From GCA-002793235 sp965267355 (GTDB lineage Bacteria > Bacteroidota > Bacteroidia > Flavobacteriales_E > Vicingaceae), in contig OZ253956.1 in assembly GCA_965267355.1 (NCBI GenBank), positions 682,001-746,000 of the forward strand: a DNA stretch of 64,000 bases, given 5' to 3'. The notes under the pieces are model-generated. The model was not told the origin of the DNA, did no database searches, and was given only the letters and a program-made list of their open reading frames with translations. The position numbers were made by a program, and so were the translations under genes. Below, piece after piece: positions 1-7,881 of this stretch (positions are counted from its first letter, which is position 1; the number at the start of each line of letters is the position of its first letter).

Positions 1-191
1 ACATTTTTGTTCTTGATAGCAATGCTTATTAATTCAGGATGAAAATCCTTAGCTACTACCTTAATATTTGCATTTGGGCTTTGTCTTAAAATAAACCTAA
101 CTTTTTCTAAACCAATGTTTCCCCCTCCAACTATTAAAGTCTGGATTTCATCTAACTTCAAGAATATAGGATATAAATTATTTGTCTTCAT
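1..191 (-). CDS. Precorrin-2 dehydrogenase / siroheme synthase N-terminal domain (partial)
   Basis: Only the first 63 codons are present; the gene runs off the left edge. The start ATG (189-191) overlaps the last 14 bases of cobA. The visible N-terminus has the Rossmann NAD-binding motif IVGGGNIG followed by LEKVRFILR, as in the CysG N-terminal / Met8p family that oxidises precorrin-2 to sirohydrochlorin and often also inserts iron. It lies directly after cobA and sulfite reductase, so a role in making siroheme for that reductase follows from context. Whether the protein carries a ferrochelatase part cannot be seen here. Confidence 0.85.
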   Translation of the reverse strand, partial: MKTNNLYPIFLKLDEIQTLIVGGGNIGLEKVRFILRQSPNANIKVVAKDFHPELISIAIKNKN

Positions 192-966
192 AGACTAAGT
201 TTTGATAATTAGACTTAATGTTTTCATAAACAAAGTTATTCGCTTCGTTGACTACTTCTCCAATAACAATTATTCCAGGTGTACCAATTTTGTGATTGGA
301 AACGATTTCCTCAATAGTATCAATTTTACCAATAACTGTTTTACTACTCTTTAAAGTTCCTTTTTGAATCACTCCAACTGGTAATTCTCCTTTATCGTTT
401 TGTTGATATAACTCCACTATTTGAGGCAGCTTTTTTATACCCATTAATACTACAACTGTGGCATTTGTTTTTGATGCATGTTTAATATCATCGGTTAGTT
501 CTCCTTTCTTGTTTGTGGCAGTTAATACCCAAAAACTCTGGCTAACATCTCTCTTTGTTAATGGGATGTTAGATAATTCAGGAACTGCAATAGCGCTAGA
601 GATTCCTGGCACCACCTCTACATCAATTCCGAAAGAAGCAACATAATTATACTCTTCATGTCCTCTTCCAAAAATGTAAGGATCACCACCTTTCAATCTA
701 ACTACATTCCCATAATTAAAGGCATAGTCAACTATCAATTGATTTATTTCATCTTGTGGGTAGGTATGCTTATTAGCTCTTTTTCCTACAAAAACCCATA
801 TGGCATTTTCAGATGCATATTGTTTTATCTCTTTACCAACCAATGCATCATACAAAATTACATCAGCACTTTCTATAGCTCTGACAGCTTTAATAGTTAG
901 GAGCTCAGCATCACCTGGGCCAGCTCCTACTATTTTTACATTTGGTTTTATTACTTGATTTTTCAT
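178..966 (-). CDS. cobA: Uroporphyrinogen-III C-methyltransferase (SUMT)
   Basis: Cytoplasmic 262-residue enzyme that methylates uroporphyrinogen III at C-2 and C-7 with SAM to give precorrin-2, the first committed step to siroheme. The tetrapyrrole methylase signatures are all present: GAGPGD at residues 14-19, RLKGGDPYIFGRG in the middle and VVPGISSAIAVP further on. Its length is normal for a stand-alone SUMT, so this is not a CysG fusion. It starts 15 bases after sulfite reductase and overlaps the downstream precorrin-2 dehydrogenase, so the operon couples cofactor synthesis to the enzyme that uses it. As a SAM consumer it fits a transcript that begins with a SAM riboswitch. Confidence 0.95.
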   Translation of the reverse strand: MKNQVIKPNVKIVGAGPGDAELLTIKAVRAIESADVILYDALVGKEIKQYASENAIWVFVGKRANKHTYPQDEINQLIVDYAFNYGNVVRLKGGDPYIFGRGHEEYNYVASFGIDVEVVPGISSAIAVPELSNIPLTKRDVSQSFWVLTATNKKGELTDDIKHASKTNATVVVLMGIKKLPQIVELYQQNDKGELPVGVIQKGTLKSSKTVIGKIDTIEEIVSNHKIGTPGIIVIGEVVNEANNFVYENIKSNYQNLVYEDK

Positions 967-981
967 TTTTCTATATCTTTC

Positions 982-3090
982 TTAAGCTAAAACAATTGCT
1001 GCGTTTTTTTCAATCTTGTTTGTTTCAGCTATAGCTGTTATTAATTGATTAAATGCAATGGCTTTATTAAAGTATTCTACCGCAAACTGATTGCTTGGTT
1101 TGTGTTTCTTAACCTCTAATGCCATTTGATCAAAAGGTTGATTTAGTTCAATGCCATGCTCCACAATAATTTTAGCAGCACCTTCAATTACTGATTGTTG
1201 ACTATTGTACTTTTCATCGTAAGCTAGTAATAATCTTTTAGCACTATGCAATAAAATATTGTAAGAATGATAGATTGAATCAGCAAAAAGCTTTTCTGAA
1301 ATAGCTTCTTCAGCCAATTCAATTTTTTCTTCTATTTCGTATTGAATAATTTGTCCTAAATCAACTGTTACACCGGCACATTCGCCAACACCAATATTCA
1401 TCTTAAACTTATCCTTATGACCCCAATCCAATAATTCTTCTTCTTGTATTGGTTCATTGGCTAACCCTTTTAACAAATCATAGAAATACTTGTTTCCATA
1501 TTTATTGTAATACTCATTAAACAACAATCCTTTACCATTATGTTGGAAATCGTTTAAAACTATATCAACCGCTTTAACTGCTCTTTTCGTTGGAAGCTTA
1601 ATTACTTTATCAGCAATAATACCTTCTCCATTACCAACAACACCTCCGCCAAGCAACAACTGAACTGCAGGCACTAAATTTCCATCTTTCTTCAATGTAC
1701 TTCCATGAAAACCAATATTGGCTATTGAGTGTTGACCACATGAATTAAAACACCCGCTAATTTTAATTTTAATGTCTTTGTTCTCAACAAACACCTTGTG
1801 CTCTTCTTCAATTAATTTTTCTAACTCTTTAGCTAAATCAGTACTATTTGTAATTCCTAAATTACATGTATCAGTGCCTGGGCAAGATGTTATATCTGCA
1901 GTACTGTCAAAGCCAGGTTTAACTAAATCTAGCTTCTTAAGCTCTTCATATATAAAAGGCAATGAATCCTTTCTTACATACTTAATAATTAACCCCTGGT
2001 TAATAGTAACTCTCATCTCACCATTAGAAAAGTGATTAACCAACTTAGCGAGTTTTCTAGCTCTAATAGAACTAATGTTTCCATTAGTTATTTTTAACTG
2101 AATCGTATAAAACTCAGTTTGTTTTTGGTGATAAATATTGGTTTTAAACCACCTTAAATAATCCTCTACATCTTCTACATTAGTAATTGGAGCAACTCTA
2201 ACATCATTTAACTTTGGCTCTTCTACTTCTGTAATTTCAATTGTTGGTTTTTCTACTACAGCTAACTCTTCATTTACTAAGCTTAGAAACTCTTCGATTC
2301 CAATTTTATTGATAAGATACTTTAACCTTGCTTTGTTTCTTTTCTGTCTTTCACCATATCTGTCAAAAATTCTTAATACCGCTATGGTATAACCGTATAT
2401 ATCATCAGCTTTAATAAACTCAGAAGCTACTTTTGCTAAAAATGGTTGAGCCCCTAATCCACCACCAACAAGTAATTTAAACCCTCTTTCACCATCTACA
2501 ATTTTTGGAATAAACCCTAAATCGTGAAGAAAAGAAAAAGCAGAATCTTTCTCACTTGAAGAAAATGAAATTTTAATTTTTCTACCCATATCCTGGTTAA
2601 CAGGATTTCTTAATAAATACTGAAACAATTCTTCAGCGTAAGGCGAAACATCAAAAGGTTCATCTGGGTCAATCCCTGCAAATGGTGAAGCGGTAATATT
2701 CCTTACTGTATTTCCACAAGCTTCTCTTAATGTAATTTTATCTTGCTCCAATTCTTCCCACAATTCAGGAGTCCTATCTAAACTTACATGATGTATCTGC
2801 ACATCTTGTCTAGTGGTTAAGTGTAAATTTCCATTTGAATATTTATCAGATACATTAGCTATGTTTATCAACTGATTATGCAACAGTTTACCATAAGGTA
2901 ACTTTATTCTAACCATTTGAACCCCCAGCTGTCTCTGACCATAAACACCTCTTGCTAATCTTAAGCTTTTAAATTTATCTTCTGGTAATTTACCAGTTTT
3001 GTATTCGTGTATTTTTTGCCCTAATTCAAGGATGTCTTTTTCTACCTCTGGGCTTAATATATTTTCTGTTTCCGTTCTAAAACTTTGCAT
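982..3090 (-). CDS. Assimilatory siroheme sulfite (nitrite/sulfite) reductase with C-terminal extension
   Basis: A 702-residue member of the nitrite/sulfite reductase hemoprotein family, expected to reduce sulfite to sulfide in the cytoplasm. Two ferredoxin-like/hemoprotein repeats can be followed. The cluster/siroheme ligands are C403 and C409 (C-X5-C in CPGTDTC) and C447 and C451 (C-X3-C in GCFNSC), the spacing known for sulfite reductase. LHLTTRQDVQIHHV and the TRQ motif support siroheme binding. Roughly the last 130 residues lie beyond the usual fold and are helical, resembling the HEPN-like tail of Bacteroidota homologues. Position between hom and cobA favours sulfite over nitrite as substrate; sequence alone does not separate these. 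The electron donor is not encoded here. Confidence 0.9.
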   Translation of the reverse strand: MQSFRTETENILSPEVEKDILELGQKIHEYKTGKLPEDKFKSLRLARGVYGQRQLGVQMVRIKLPYGKLLHNQLINIANVSDKYSNGNLHLTTRQDVQIHHVSLDRTPELWEELEQDKITLREACGNTVRNITASPFAGIDPDEPFDVSPYAEELFQYLLRNPVNQDMGRKIKISFSSSEKDSAFSFLHDLGFIPKIVDGERGFKLLVGGGLGAQPFLAKVASEFIKADDIYGYTIAVLRIFDRYGERQKRNKARLKYLINKIGIEEFLSLVNEELAVVEKPTIEITEVEEPKLNDVRVAPITNVEDVEDYLRWFKTNIYHQKQTEFYTIQLKITNGNISSIRARKLAKLVNHFSNGEMRVTINQGLIIKYVRKDSLPFIYEELKKLDLVKPGFDSTADITSCPGTDTCNLGITNSTDLAKELEKLIEEEHKVFVENKDIKIKISGCFNSCGQHSIANIGFHGSTLKKDGNLVPAVQLLLGGGVVGNGEGIIADKVIKLPTKRAVKAVDIVLNDFQHNGKGLLFNEYYNKYGNKYFYDLLKGLANEPIQEEELLDWGHKDKFKMNIGVGECAGVTVDLGQIIQYEIEEKIELAEEAISEKLFADSIYHSYNILLHSAKRLLLAYDEKYNSQQSVIEGAAKIIVEHGIELNQPFDQMALEVKKHKPSNQFAVEYFNKAIAFNQLITAIAETNKIEKNAAIVLA

Positions 3091-3096
3091 ATCTAA

Positions 3097-4329
3097 TTAA
3101 ATTAAAACTTCTTCCTTTAAAGAAGTTTGAGTTAATTGTTCAATTAAATTATCATCTTCTAATGCTAGAATTGAAATATTATTTCTTTGTAAATCGGTTT
3201 TGATTTTCTGTAACCCATTTAAAGAGATTTTTCCAATGAACCTTTTTCCAATAACATCAAGTGGATAAAGACTACTCAACTCAGATTCGATATTCTTAAC
3301 TGCATAAGAATCTTTAGCATTAATGATTATGGTAACTTTTTGATCGTTATTAAATTGATGGTTATTAGTTTCTAGTTTTTTGTAAGAATAACTATAACCA
3401 TTATCAATTGCATTTAGATCTGAATAAACCACAGAACCTGTTGGGTAACTACCAGCTCCCTTTCCTTTATAAAAATGAGTGCCAATTTGTTTTCCTTCAA
3501 CTACAACTCCATTGTATTCGTTTTCAATATTATACAGCTCACTTTCTTGGCTTACTAAAGTTGGAAGAACTGATAAGGTTAAACTTTTAGCCGATAGTTC
3601 TACTTTGGCAACTAACTTAATCTTAAGCTTATGTTGTTTAGCGAATTCGACATCTTGCTTACTTATAGATTCAATTCCAATATTTAATACTTGTTCAGGC
3701 TTTAATATTTTCCCAAAGGCATGAGCAGTAATTATTATTAATTTATATAAGGAATCATACCCACCTACATCAGATGTTGGATCAGCTTCTGCAAACCCTA
3801 ATTCTTGTGCTCTATTTAGGGCTTCTTCATAAGAAATATCATCATTAAATAACTTAGTTAAGATATAATTTGATGAGCCATTAAAAATCCCTTTTACACT
3901 TGTTAACTCTTCATTTGCAAACAAGTCATTCAAGGTTCTAATTATTGGTATACTTCCACAAACTGCTCCTTCATATAGGAATTTAGCATTGTTTTCTTTT
4001 TCAGTTTTTACTAATAATTCTAAGTTTTCGGCTATTAATTTTTTGTTAGCAGAAATTACATTCTTTCCTATTTCTAGGTTTTCGTAAACTATTCCAAAAG
4101 CATCTGTTGAAGAAGAAATCAATTCTAATACCGCAAATACATCTTTATCTTTAATAGTATCTGAATTAGTTGTTTCTATAATTGATTCAACATTCTTTCG
4201 CTGCTTAGAATCATCTTTAACAATTATGGTGTGAAGCCTTTTTTCATCCTCATTGTTTTTCAAATACTCTTGAAACCCTTGACCTACTACACCAAATCCG
4301 TATAATTTTATTTTATCTGTTGCTCCCAT
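3097..4329 (-). CDS. hom: Homoserine dehydrogenase (monofunctional)
   Basis: A 410-residue cytoplasmic enzyme reducing aspartate semialdehyde to homoserine with NAD(P)H. Evidence: N-terminal GFGVVG dinucleotide motif (residues 11-16), SANKKLIAEN, the family signature around GSIPIIRTLND and GIFNGSSNYILT, and EADPTSDVGGYDSLYKL with the conserved Asp and Lys. No aspartokinase domain is fused, unlike ThrA. About 70 C-terminal residues (VTIIINAKDSYAVKNIE) could be a small regulatory, ACT-like segment; this is tentative. It begins one base after the metX stop, so the pair supplies and acetylates homoserine. Placement on a riboswitch transcript suggests this copy serves methionine rather than threonine; another aspartokinase/homoserine dehydrogenase may exist elsewhere. 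Confidence 0.93.
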   Translation of the reverse strand: MGATDKIKLYGFGVVGQGFQEYLKNNEDEKRLHTIIVKDDSKQRKNVESIIETTNSDTIKDKDVFAVLELISSSTDAFGIVYENLEIGKNVISANKKLIAENLELLVKTEKENNAKFLYEGAVCGSIPIIRTLNDLFANEELTSVKGIFNGSSNYILTKLFNDDISYEEALNRAQELGFAEADPTSDVGGYDSLYKLIIITAHAFGKILKPEQVLNIGIESISKQDVEFAKQHKLKIKLVAKVELSAKSLTLSVLPTLVSQESELYNIENEYNGVVVEGKQIGTHFYKGKGAGSYPTGSVVYSDLNAIDNGYSYSYKKLETNNHQFNNDQKVTIIINAKDSYAVKNIESELSSLYPLDVIGKRFIGKISLNGLQKIKTDLQRNNISILALEDDNLIEQLTQTSLKEEVLI

Positions 4330-4330
4330 T

Positions 4331-5380
4331 TTAAACTACTAGTTTTAATTTTTTTACATTATTTTTTTGCTGAGCATAAAAGCGCTCAAATTCATTTTTC
4401 AATTGTTCAGTTTCTATCAAAAAGCCATCATGACCATATAATGAATTAATGATGGTAAATTGACTCTCTTTAATTCCGTTTGCTAAATCTTTTGATTCCT
4501 TTGGTGGAAATAAAACATCTGAACTAATTGCTACTACCAGTGTTTTTGCTTTCACCAAACTCAGTGCACTTTCAATACTTTCTCTTCCTCTAGCTACATT
4601 ATGGCTATCCATTGCTTTAGATAAATACCAGTAAGAAAATGCATTAAAACGATTCACTAATTTTTCACCTTGATAGTTTTGGTAACTAGATGCATTAAAA
4701 TCATCAGTTAACTCATCATTGTCTTGTTGTGTAGAATTATAAGTGTTATAGTTTCTATAACTCAACAAAGCAATTGATCTAGCTGCTTTTAATCCTTTTT
4801 GGCCAGCATCATCATTATAAGAATACCAAGTTCTATCTGCTTTGATTGCCAACCTTTGGCTTTCGTTAAAGGCTCTACCCCAAGGAGAATGCTGAGCATT
4901 AGTTGCAATTAGAAACAGATTCTCAAACACTTCAGGTTGTTGAATTGCCCATTCAACAGCTTGTTGCCCTCCAAGTGAGCCACCTAATAAAGTATTTATC
5001 TTTTCAATTCCTAAATGTTGTCTCAACAACTCTAACCCACCTACAATATCTCTAATTGTAATTGCTGGAAAATTGTGATGGTAAGCACTTCCTGAATCTT
5101 CATTTTTAGATAAAGGTCCTGTAGTTCCATAGCAAGAACCTAATACATTAGCACAAACAATAAAGTGCTTTTCTGGATTAAAGAATTTGCCTTTCCCAAC
5201 TAAACCATTCCACCATTCCTCAGGATTTGCATTTGCAGTTAAGGCATGTGTAATCCAAATTACATTGTCTTTTGCAGCATTTAATTCACCAAGAGTGGTA
5301 TAGGCTATTTGCAAATTGTTCAATCTTCTACCTGACTCTAGTTGAAACTCTTTTTTGTATGTAACTATTTTTGTACTCAT
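4331..5380 (-). CDS. metX: Homoserine O-acetyltransferase
   Basis: A 349-residue alpha/beta-hydrolase enzyme that transfers acetyl from acetyl-CoA to homoserine, activating it for sulfide capture in methionine synthesis. The nucleophile elbow GGSLGG places Ser135; Asp288 (SSDVLF) and His317 (GHDGF) complete the triad. ANVLGSCYGTTGP is the family signature. Length is normal. It is the first enzyme gene of the operon and sits 132 bases downstream of the stop codon of a Cys-rich leader ORF, itself behind a SAM-I riboswitch, so it is the direct target of both devices. No O-acetylhomoserine sulfhydrylase is seen in the window; it may lie to the left. Confidence 0.95.
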   Translation of the reverse strand: MSTKIVTYKKEFQLESGRRLNNLQIAYTTLGELNAAKDNVIWITHALTANANPEEWWNGLVGKGKFFNPEKHFIVCANVLGSCYGTTGPLSKNEDSGSAYHHNFPAITIRDIVGGLELLRQHLGIEKINTLLGGSLGGQQAVEWAIQQPEVFENLFLIATNAQHSPWGRAFNESQRLAIKADRTWYSYNDDAGQKGLKAARSIALLSYRNYNTYNSTQQDNDELTDDFNASSYQNYQGEKLVNRFNAFSYWYLSKAMDSHNVARGRESIESALSLVKAKTLVVAISSDVLFPPKESKDLANGIKESQFTIINSLYGHDGFLIETEQLKNEFERFYAQQKNNVKKLKLVV

Positions 5381-5438
5381 CTGTTATTAGTTTTTTGATA
5401 AAATGATTCTGATTGAAGCACACACTTTGAGGTGCAAC

Positions 5439-5473
5439 AAAAAATTGATTGGCTCTGCTAAGCAGAGAAATCA
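5439..5473 (-). terminator. Attenuator: intrinsic terminator hairpin (3:4) before metX
   Basis: Read on the minus strand, TGATT (5473-5469) pairs with AATCA (5450-5446) and CTCTGC (5467-5462) pairs with GCAGAG (5458-5453) around a TTA loop. One A and six Ts (5444-5439) follow immediately. This is a complete Rho-independent terminator between a leader ORF and metX. Its 5' arm and loop are also the 3' arm of a competing antiterminator, so it should be conditional. Seen directly in the sequence; stability was not computed. Confidence 0.85.
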
Positions 5474-5518
5474 TTCTTATTCCGAGAAAAGTTTAGAATA
5501 ATAGAATGATGCTTAGCA
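5456..5518 (-). promoter_or_regulatory. Attenuator: antiterminator pairing (2:3)
   Basis: On the minus strand TGCTAAGCA (5518-5510) is the exact complement of TGCTTAGCA (5464-5456), ATCATTC (5510-5504) of GAATGAT (5476-5470), and TTATTC (5501-5496) of GAATAA (5482-5477). Forming these helices uses up the terminator's 5' arm and loop. The 5' strand includes the last Cys codon and the TAA stop of the leader ORF, so a ribosome at the stop would block it while one held at the first Cys codons would not. Pairing is seen; the regulatory reading is inference from trp-type attenuation. Confidence 0.8.
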
Positions 5519-5554
5519 CGTGCAGCAACAACAGCAACACATGCTATGCATCAT
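5506..5554 (-). promoter_or_regulatory. Attenuator: protector hairpin (1:2) holding the Cys codons in its loop
   Basis: On the minus strand ATGATGC (5554-5548) pairs perfectly with GCATCAT (5512-5506), and GCATGTG (5544-5538) pairs with CACGTGC (5522-5516) with one G-T. The 15-base loop is made of the Cys codon run. The 3' arm is the same segment needed for the antiterminator. With no ribosome present this hairpin should form first and leave the terminator free. It completes the classical three-hairpin logic of a ribosome-mediated attenuator. Confidence 0.8.
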
Positions 5555-5656
5555 ATCTTCTGTAACTAAAACAGATTTATTAGATAGGTAAATACCCTCG
5601 TTGCTTTCTCTTGCGAGAAGCACACCAATTGTTCTTTTTTTGCTTGTAGTTTCCAT
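5513..5656 (-). CDS. Cys-rich leader peptide (47 aa, ends MCCCCCCTC)
   Basis: A small ORF from ATG 5656 to TAA 5513 lying between the SAM-I riboswitch and the metX attenuator. The first 38 residues are ordinary and Lys/Ser-rich (METTSKKRTIGVLL...); the end is MMHSM followed by six Cys, Thr, Cys and stop, with codons TGT TGC TGT TGT TGC TGC ACG TGC. I prefer ATG 5656, which follows the 3' strand of riboswitch helix P1 by four bases; a short form starting at the ATGATG near 5554 would keep the Cys run. It probably has no product function: the ribosome's speed over the Cys codons would decide which downstream hairpin forms. Alternative: a real metal-binding micropeptide. Confidence 0.78.
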   Translation of the reverse strand: METTSKKRTIGVLLARESNEGIYLSNKSVLVTEDMMHSMCCCCCCTC

Positions 5657-5660
5657 TTTG

Positions 5661-5798
5661 CAATTCTTTATATTTTCCTCAAAACCATTTTTGAGGTTAG
5701 GAATTGGCACCGATTTTCCAATCGTTTTTATACGACTTATAGTTGGTTGCCAGAGGGTCAACGAGCCTAATCTCTCACCTCTTCTTTATAAACAATTG
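5661..5798 (-). promoter_or_regulatory. SAM-I (S-box) riboswitch upstream of metX
   Basis: On the minus strand: P1 is CAATTGTTTATA (5798-5787) against TATAAAGAATTG (5672-5661), 11 pairs with one mismatch. AAGAAGAGG, the kink-turn part GAGAGATTAGGCTC, then TTGACCCTCTGGCAACC match the S-box core; AGAGG/CCTCT makes P2. ATCGGTGCCAATTCC is the conserved P3/J3-4 element. CCTCAAAA-ATGG-TTTTGAGG is P4. Order, spacing and conserved bases agree with SAM-I aptamers known upstream of methionine genes. No terminator follows the aptamer directly; instead P1 ends four bases before the ATG of the Cys-rich leader ORF. Confidence 0.93.
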
Positions 5799-5837
5799 CA
5801 TTTCACAATGAATGTGATTGGCAATTGAAATTCAGAG

Positions 5838-5867
5838 CAAATGTAAATATAATTTTGTTTTAACAAA
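5838..5867 (-). promoter_or_regulatory. Promoter of the metX leader transcript
   Basis: On the minus strand TTTG (5867-5864), 18 bases, then TACATTTG (5845-5838). This is an exact match to the Bacteroidota -33/-7 consensus (TTTG, TAnnTTTG). The predicted start near 5831 lies about 30 bases before riboswitch helix P1. Confidence 0.8.
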
Positions 5868-5931
5868 TAAAAATTGCTAAAATTTTAAGATTTTAACGTT
5901 TTACTGATTTTTTAAGAATAAAATTTGGTAT

Positions 5932-7881
5932 TTATTTCAGTACTATTCTTCCCAATTTATCAGCTAGCTGCTTTTTTACTTGCAACAATCGTTGCTGCTC
6001 TTTTATAAATTCCAGTTGCTTTTCTTCATCAGTTTCAGTTTTTAACTGATTTTGGTTTTCCTCAATAAGTTTTTGCAACTTGCTTAATTGAAAGGCTTTT
6101 ACCGTGTTCTGTATTGCTTTTGGCAACAACTGTTCTTCAGTAGTAGTAAATATTTTATGCGTTTCCCAGTTGGGACTTAGTTGGTGTTTTTCTGCAATCA
6201 TACTAATGGCAATCTGACTTATTTCAGGGTTATCATGGTTAATAAAATCCTGGTAATTTGGAATCAAGTCATTGTTGAGCTGTTGAACGAAATAATTGAA
6301 AATCTGTTGAAAGCTCTCATTTTCAAACGTAAAATTATCTTGTGCAATTATGCTGGTAATGTACAAAGTCACCGCAACTTTTTGAGCGCTTTTTTCGCCT
6401 TCTTGGGTAATCACTTCTACTTCAATTTCTTTGTCACCATAACTTATTAGTTGCCTAATGACCTCTGATTCCCAATGAGCAATATCGTTTGCAACTTCCT
6501 CCTGTTCTTGATTATTAAAATCAACATACTCTTCTTCTGGTAATGGAGGAGCTTCTTGTTTTGTTTGTTTAGAAAAATTCTTACGAAGTATTTTATTCGT
6601 TTCATTTATCAAAGCCTGCTCTGGCACATCTAACAAAGCACTACACTCCTGAGTATAAACTGACCGTTTAATCTGATCAGGAATTACTGCTATACTTTCT
6701 ACAATCTCCTTAATTAATTCTGCTCTTTTTATGGGGTCATTTCCTACTTCTTTAACTAGAATAGAAGTTTTAAATCGGATAAAATCCTGAGCTTCTGAAG
6801 TAATATAATTTGTTAACTCTTCGGTTGTATGATTCTTGGCGTATGAATCTGGATCTTCTCCTTCAGGGAATAAAACTACCCTTACATTCATCCCTTCTTT
6901 AAGAATCATATCAATCCCCCTAAAAGAAGCCTTCAACCCAGCAGCATCACCATCATACAAAATGGTAATGTTAGGAGTAAATCGTTTTATTAAACGAATC
7001 TGCCCCTCGGTAAGTGAAGTTCCTGATGAAGAAACCACATTTTCTACCCCAGCTTGATGTAATGAAATTACATCAGTATAACCTTCTACCAAATAACAAT
7101 TATTCTCCTGAACAATTGATTTTTTAGCATAGTAAATACCGTAAAGAACTTTACTCTTGTTGTATATTTCCGACTCAGGAGAATTAACATATTTAGCCGT
7201 TTTTTTATCTCCACTTTTTAAAGTTCTACCTCCAAAACCCAATACCCTACCCGACAAATTATGAATAGGAAAAATTACCCTTCCTTTAAATCGATCAAAC
7301 TTTTTATCTTCTTTAACAATCGTTAGCCCAGATTGTTCTAGAAACTTAATACTATGCCCTGATTTTTCAGCCTCATCAGTAAATGCTGTCCAATCATCAG
7401 GATTATAACCCAGCTGAAATTTGTCAACAATGTCTTCTCTAAACCCTCTTTCTAAAAAATAACTTAACCCAATTGCTTTACCTTCATCACTTTCGTGCAA
7501 TTGTTTTTTAAAGTAATTCGCTGCAAAATTGGAAACAATGTATAAACTTTCTCGCTCGTTAGCTGCTACTTTCTGCTCATCGGTTAATTCCTCTTCTTCA
7601 ACTTCAATATTATATTTATCAGCCAGATATTTAAGCGCTTCTGGATACGAATAATGTTCGTGCTCCATAATAAAGTTGACAGAATTACCAGCTTTACCAC
7701 AGCCAAAACACTTATAAATTCCCTTTGCAGGAGACACTGTAAAAGATGGAGTTTTCTCATTATGGAAAGGACACAAACCTAATAGGTTTGCTCCTCTTTT
7801 TTTTAAGGGTACAAAATCGCCAACTACTTCTTCGATTACAGCAGTTTCAAAAATTTCATCTATGGTTTGCTTAGGTATCAT
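5932..7881 (-). CDS. dnaG: DNA primase
   Basis: A 649-residue replicative primase. The N-terminal CHC2 zinc finger has C37, H40, C58 and C61 (CPFHNEKTPSF ... YKCFGCG). The catalytic core includes FKGRVIFPIHN and LGFGGR, then a TOPRIM domain (YLVEGYTDVISL, ILYDGDAAG) that binds the metal ions for primer synthesis. The C-terminal third, with a Glu/Gln-rich linker near residues 445-470, is expected to contact the DnaB helicase and is poorly conserved. Start ATG is supported by the standard MIP..TI(D/E)EI opening. It is followed by the metX leader region and preceded by a short unrelated lipoprotein gene, so it is probably transcribed on its own or with its left neighbours. Confidence 0.97.
   Translation of the reverse strand: MIPKQTIDEIFETAVIEEVVGDFVPLKKRGANLLGLCPFHNEKTPSFTVSPAKGIYKCFGCGKAGNSVNFIMEHEHYSYPEALKYLADKYNIEVEEEELTDEQKVAANERESLYIVSNFAANYFKKQLHESDEGKAIGLSYFLERGFREDIVDKFQLGYNPDDWTAFTDEAEKSGHSIKFLEQSGLTIVKEDKKFDRFKGRVIFPIHNLSGRVLGFGGRTLKSGDKKTAKYVNSPESEIYNKSKVLYGIYYAKKSIVQENNCYLVEGYTDVISLHQAGVENVVSSSGTSLTEGQIRLIKRFTPNITILYDGDAAGLKASFRGIDMILKEGMNVRVVLFPEGEDPDSYAKNHTTEELTNYITSEAQDFIRFKTSILVKEVGNDPIKRAELIKEIVESIAVIPDQIKRSVYTQECSALLDVPEQALINETNKILRKNFSKQTKQEAPPLPEEEYVDFNNQEQEEVANDIAHWESEVIRQLISYGDKEIEVEVITQEGEKSAQKVAVTLYITSIIAQDNFTFENESFQQIFNYFVQQLNNDLIPNYQDFINHDNPEISQIAISMIAEKHQLSPNWETHKIFTTTEEQLLPKAIQNTVKAFQLSKLQKLIEENQNQLKTETDEEKQLEFIKEQQRLLQVKKQLADKLGRIVLK

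Noticed and set aside
5657..5761. Longer form of the Cys-rich ORF starting at a TTG inside the riboswitch core
   Set aside because: The extra codons cover P3/P4 of the aptamer, whose bases are fixed by RNA structure; the ATG at 5656 just after P1 is a better start.
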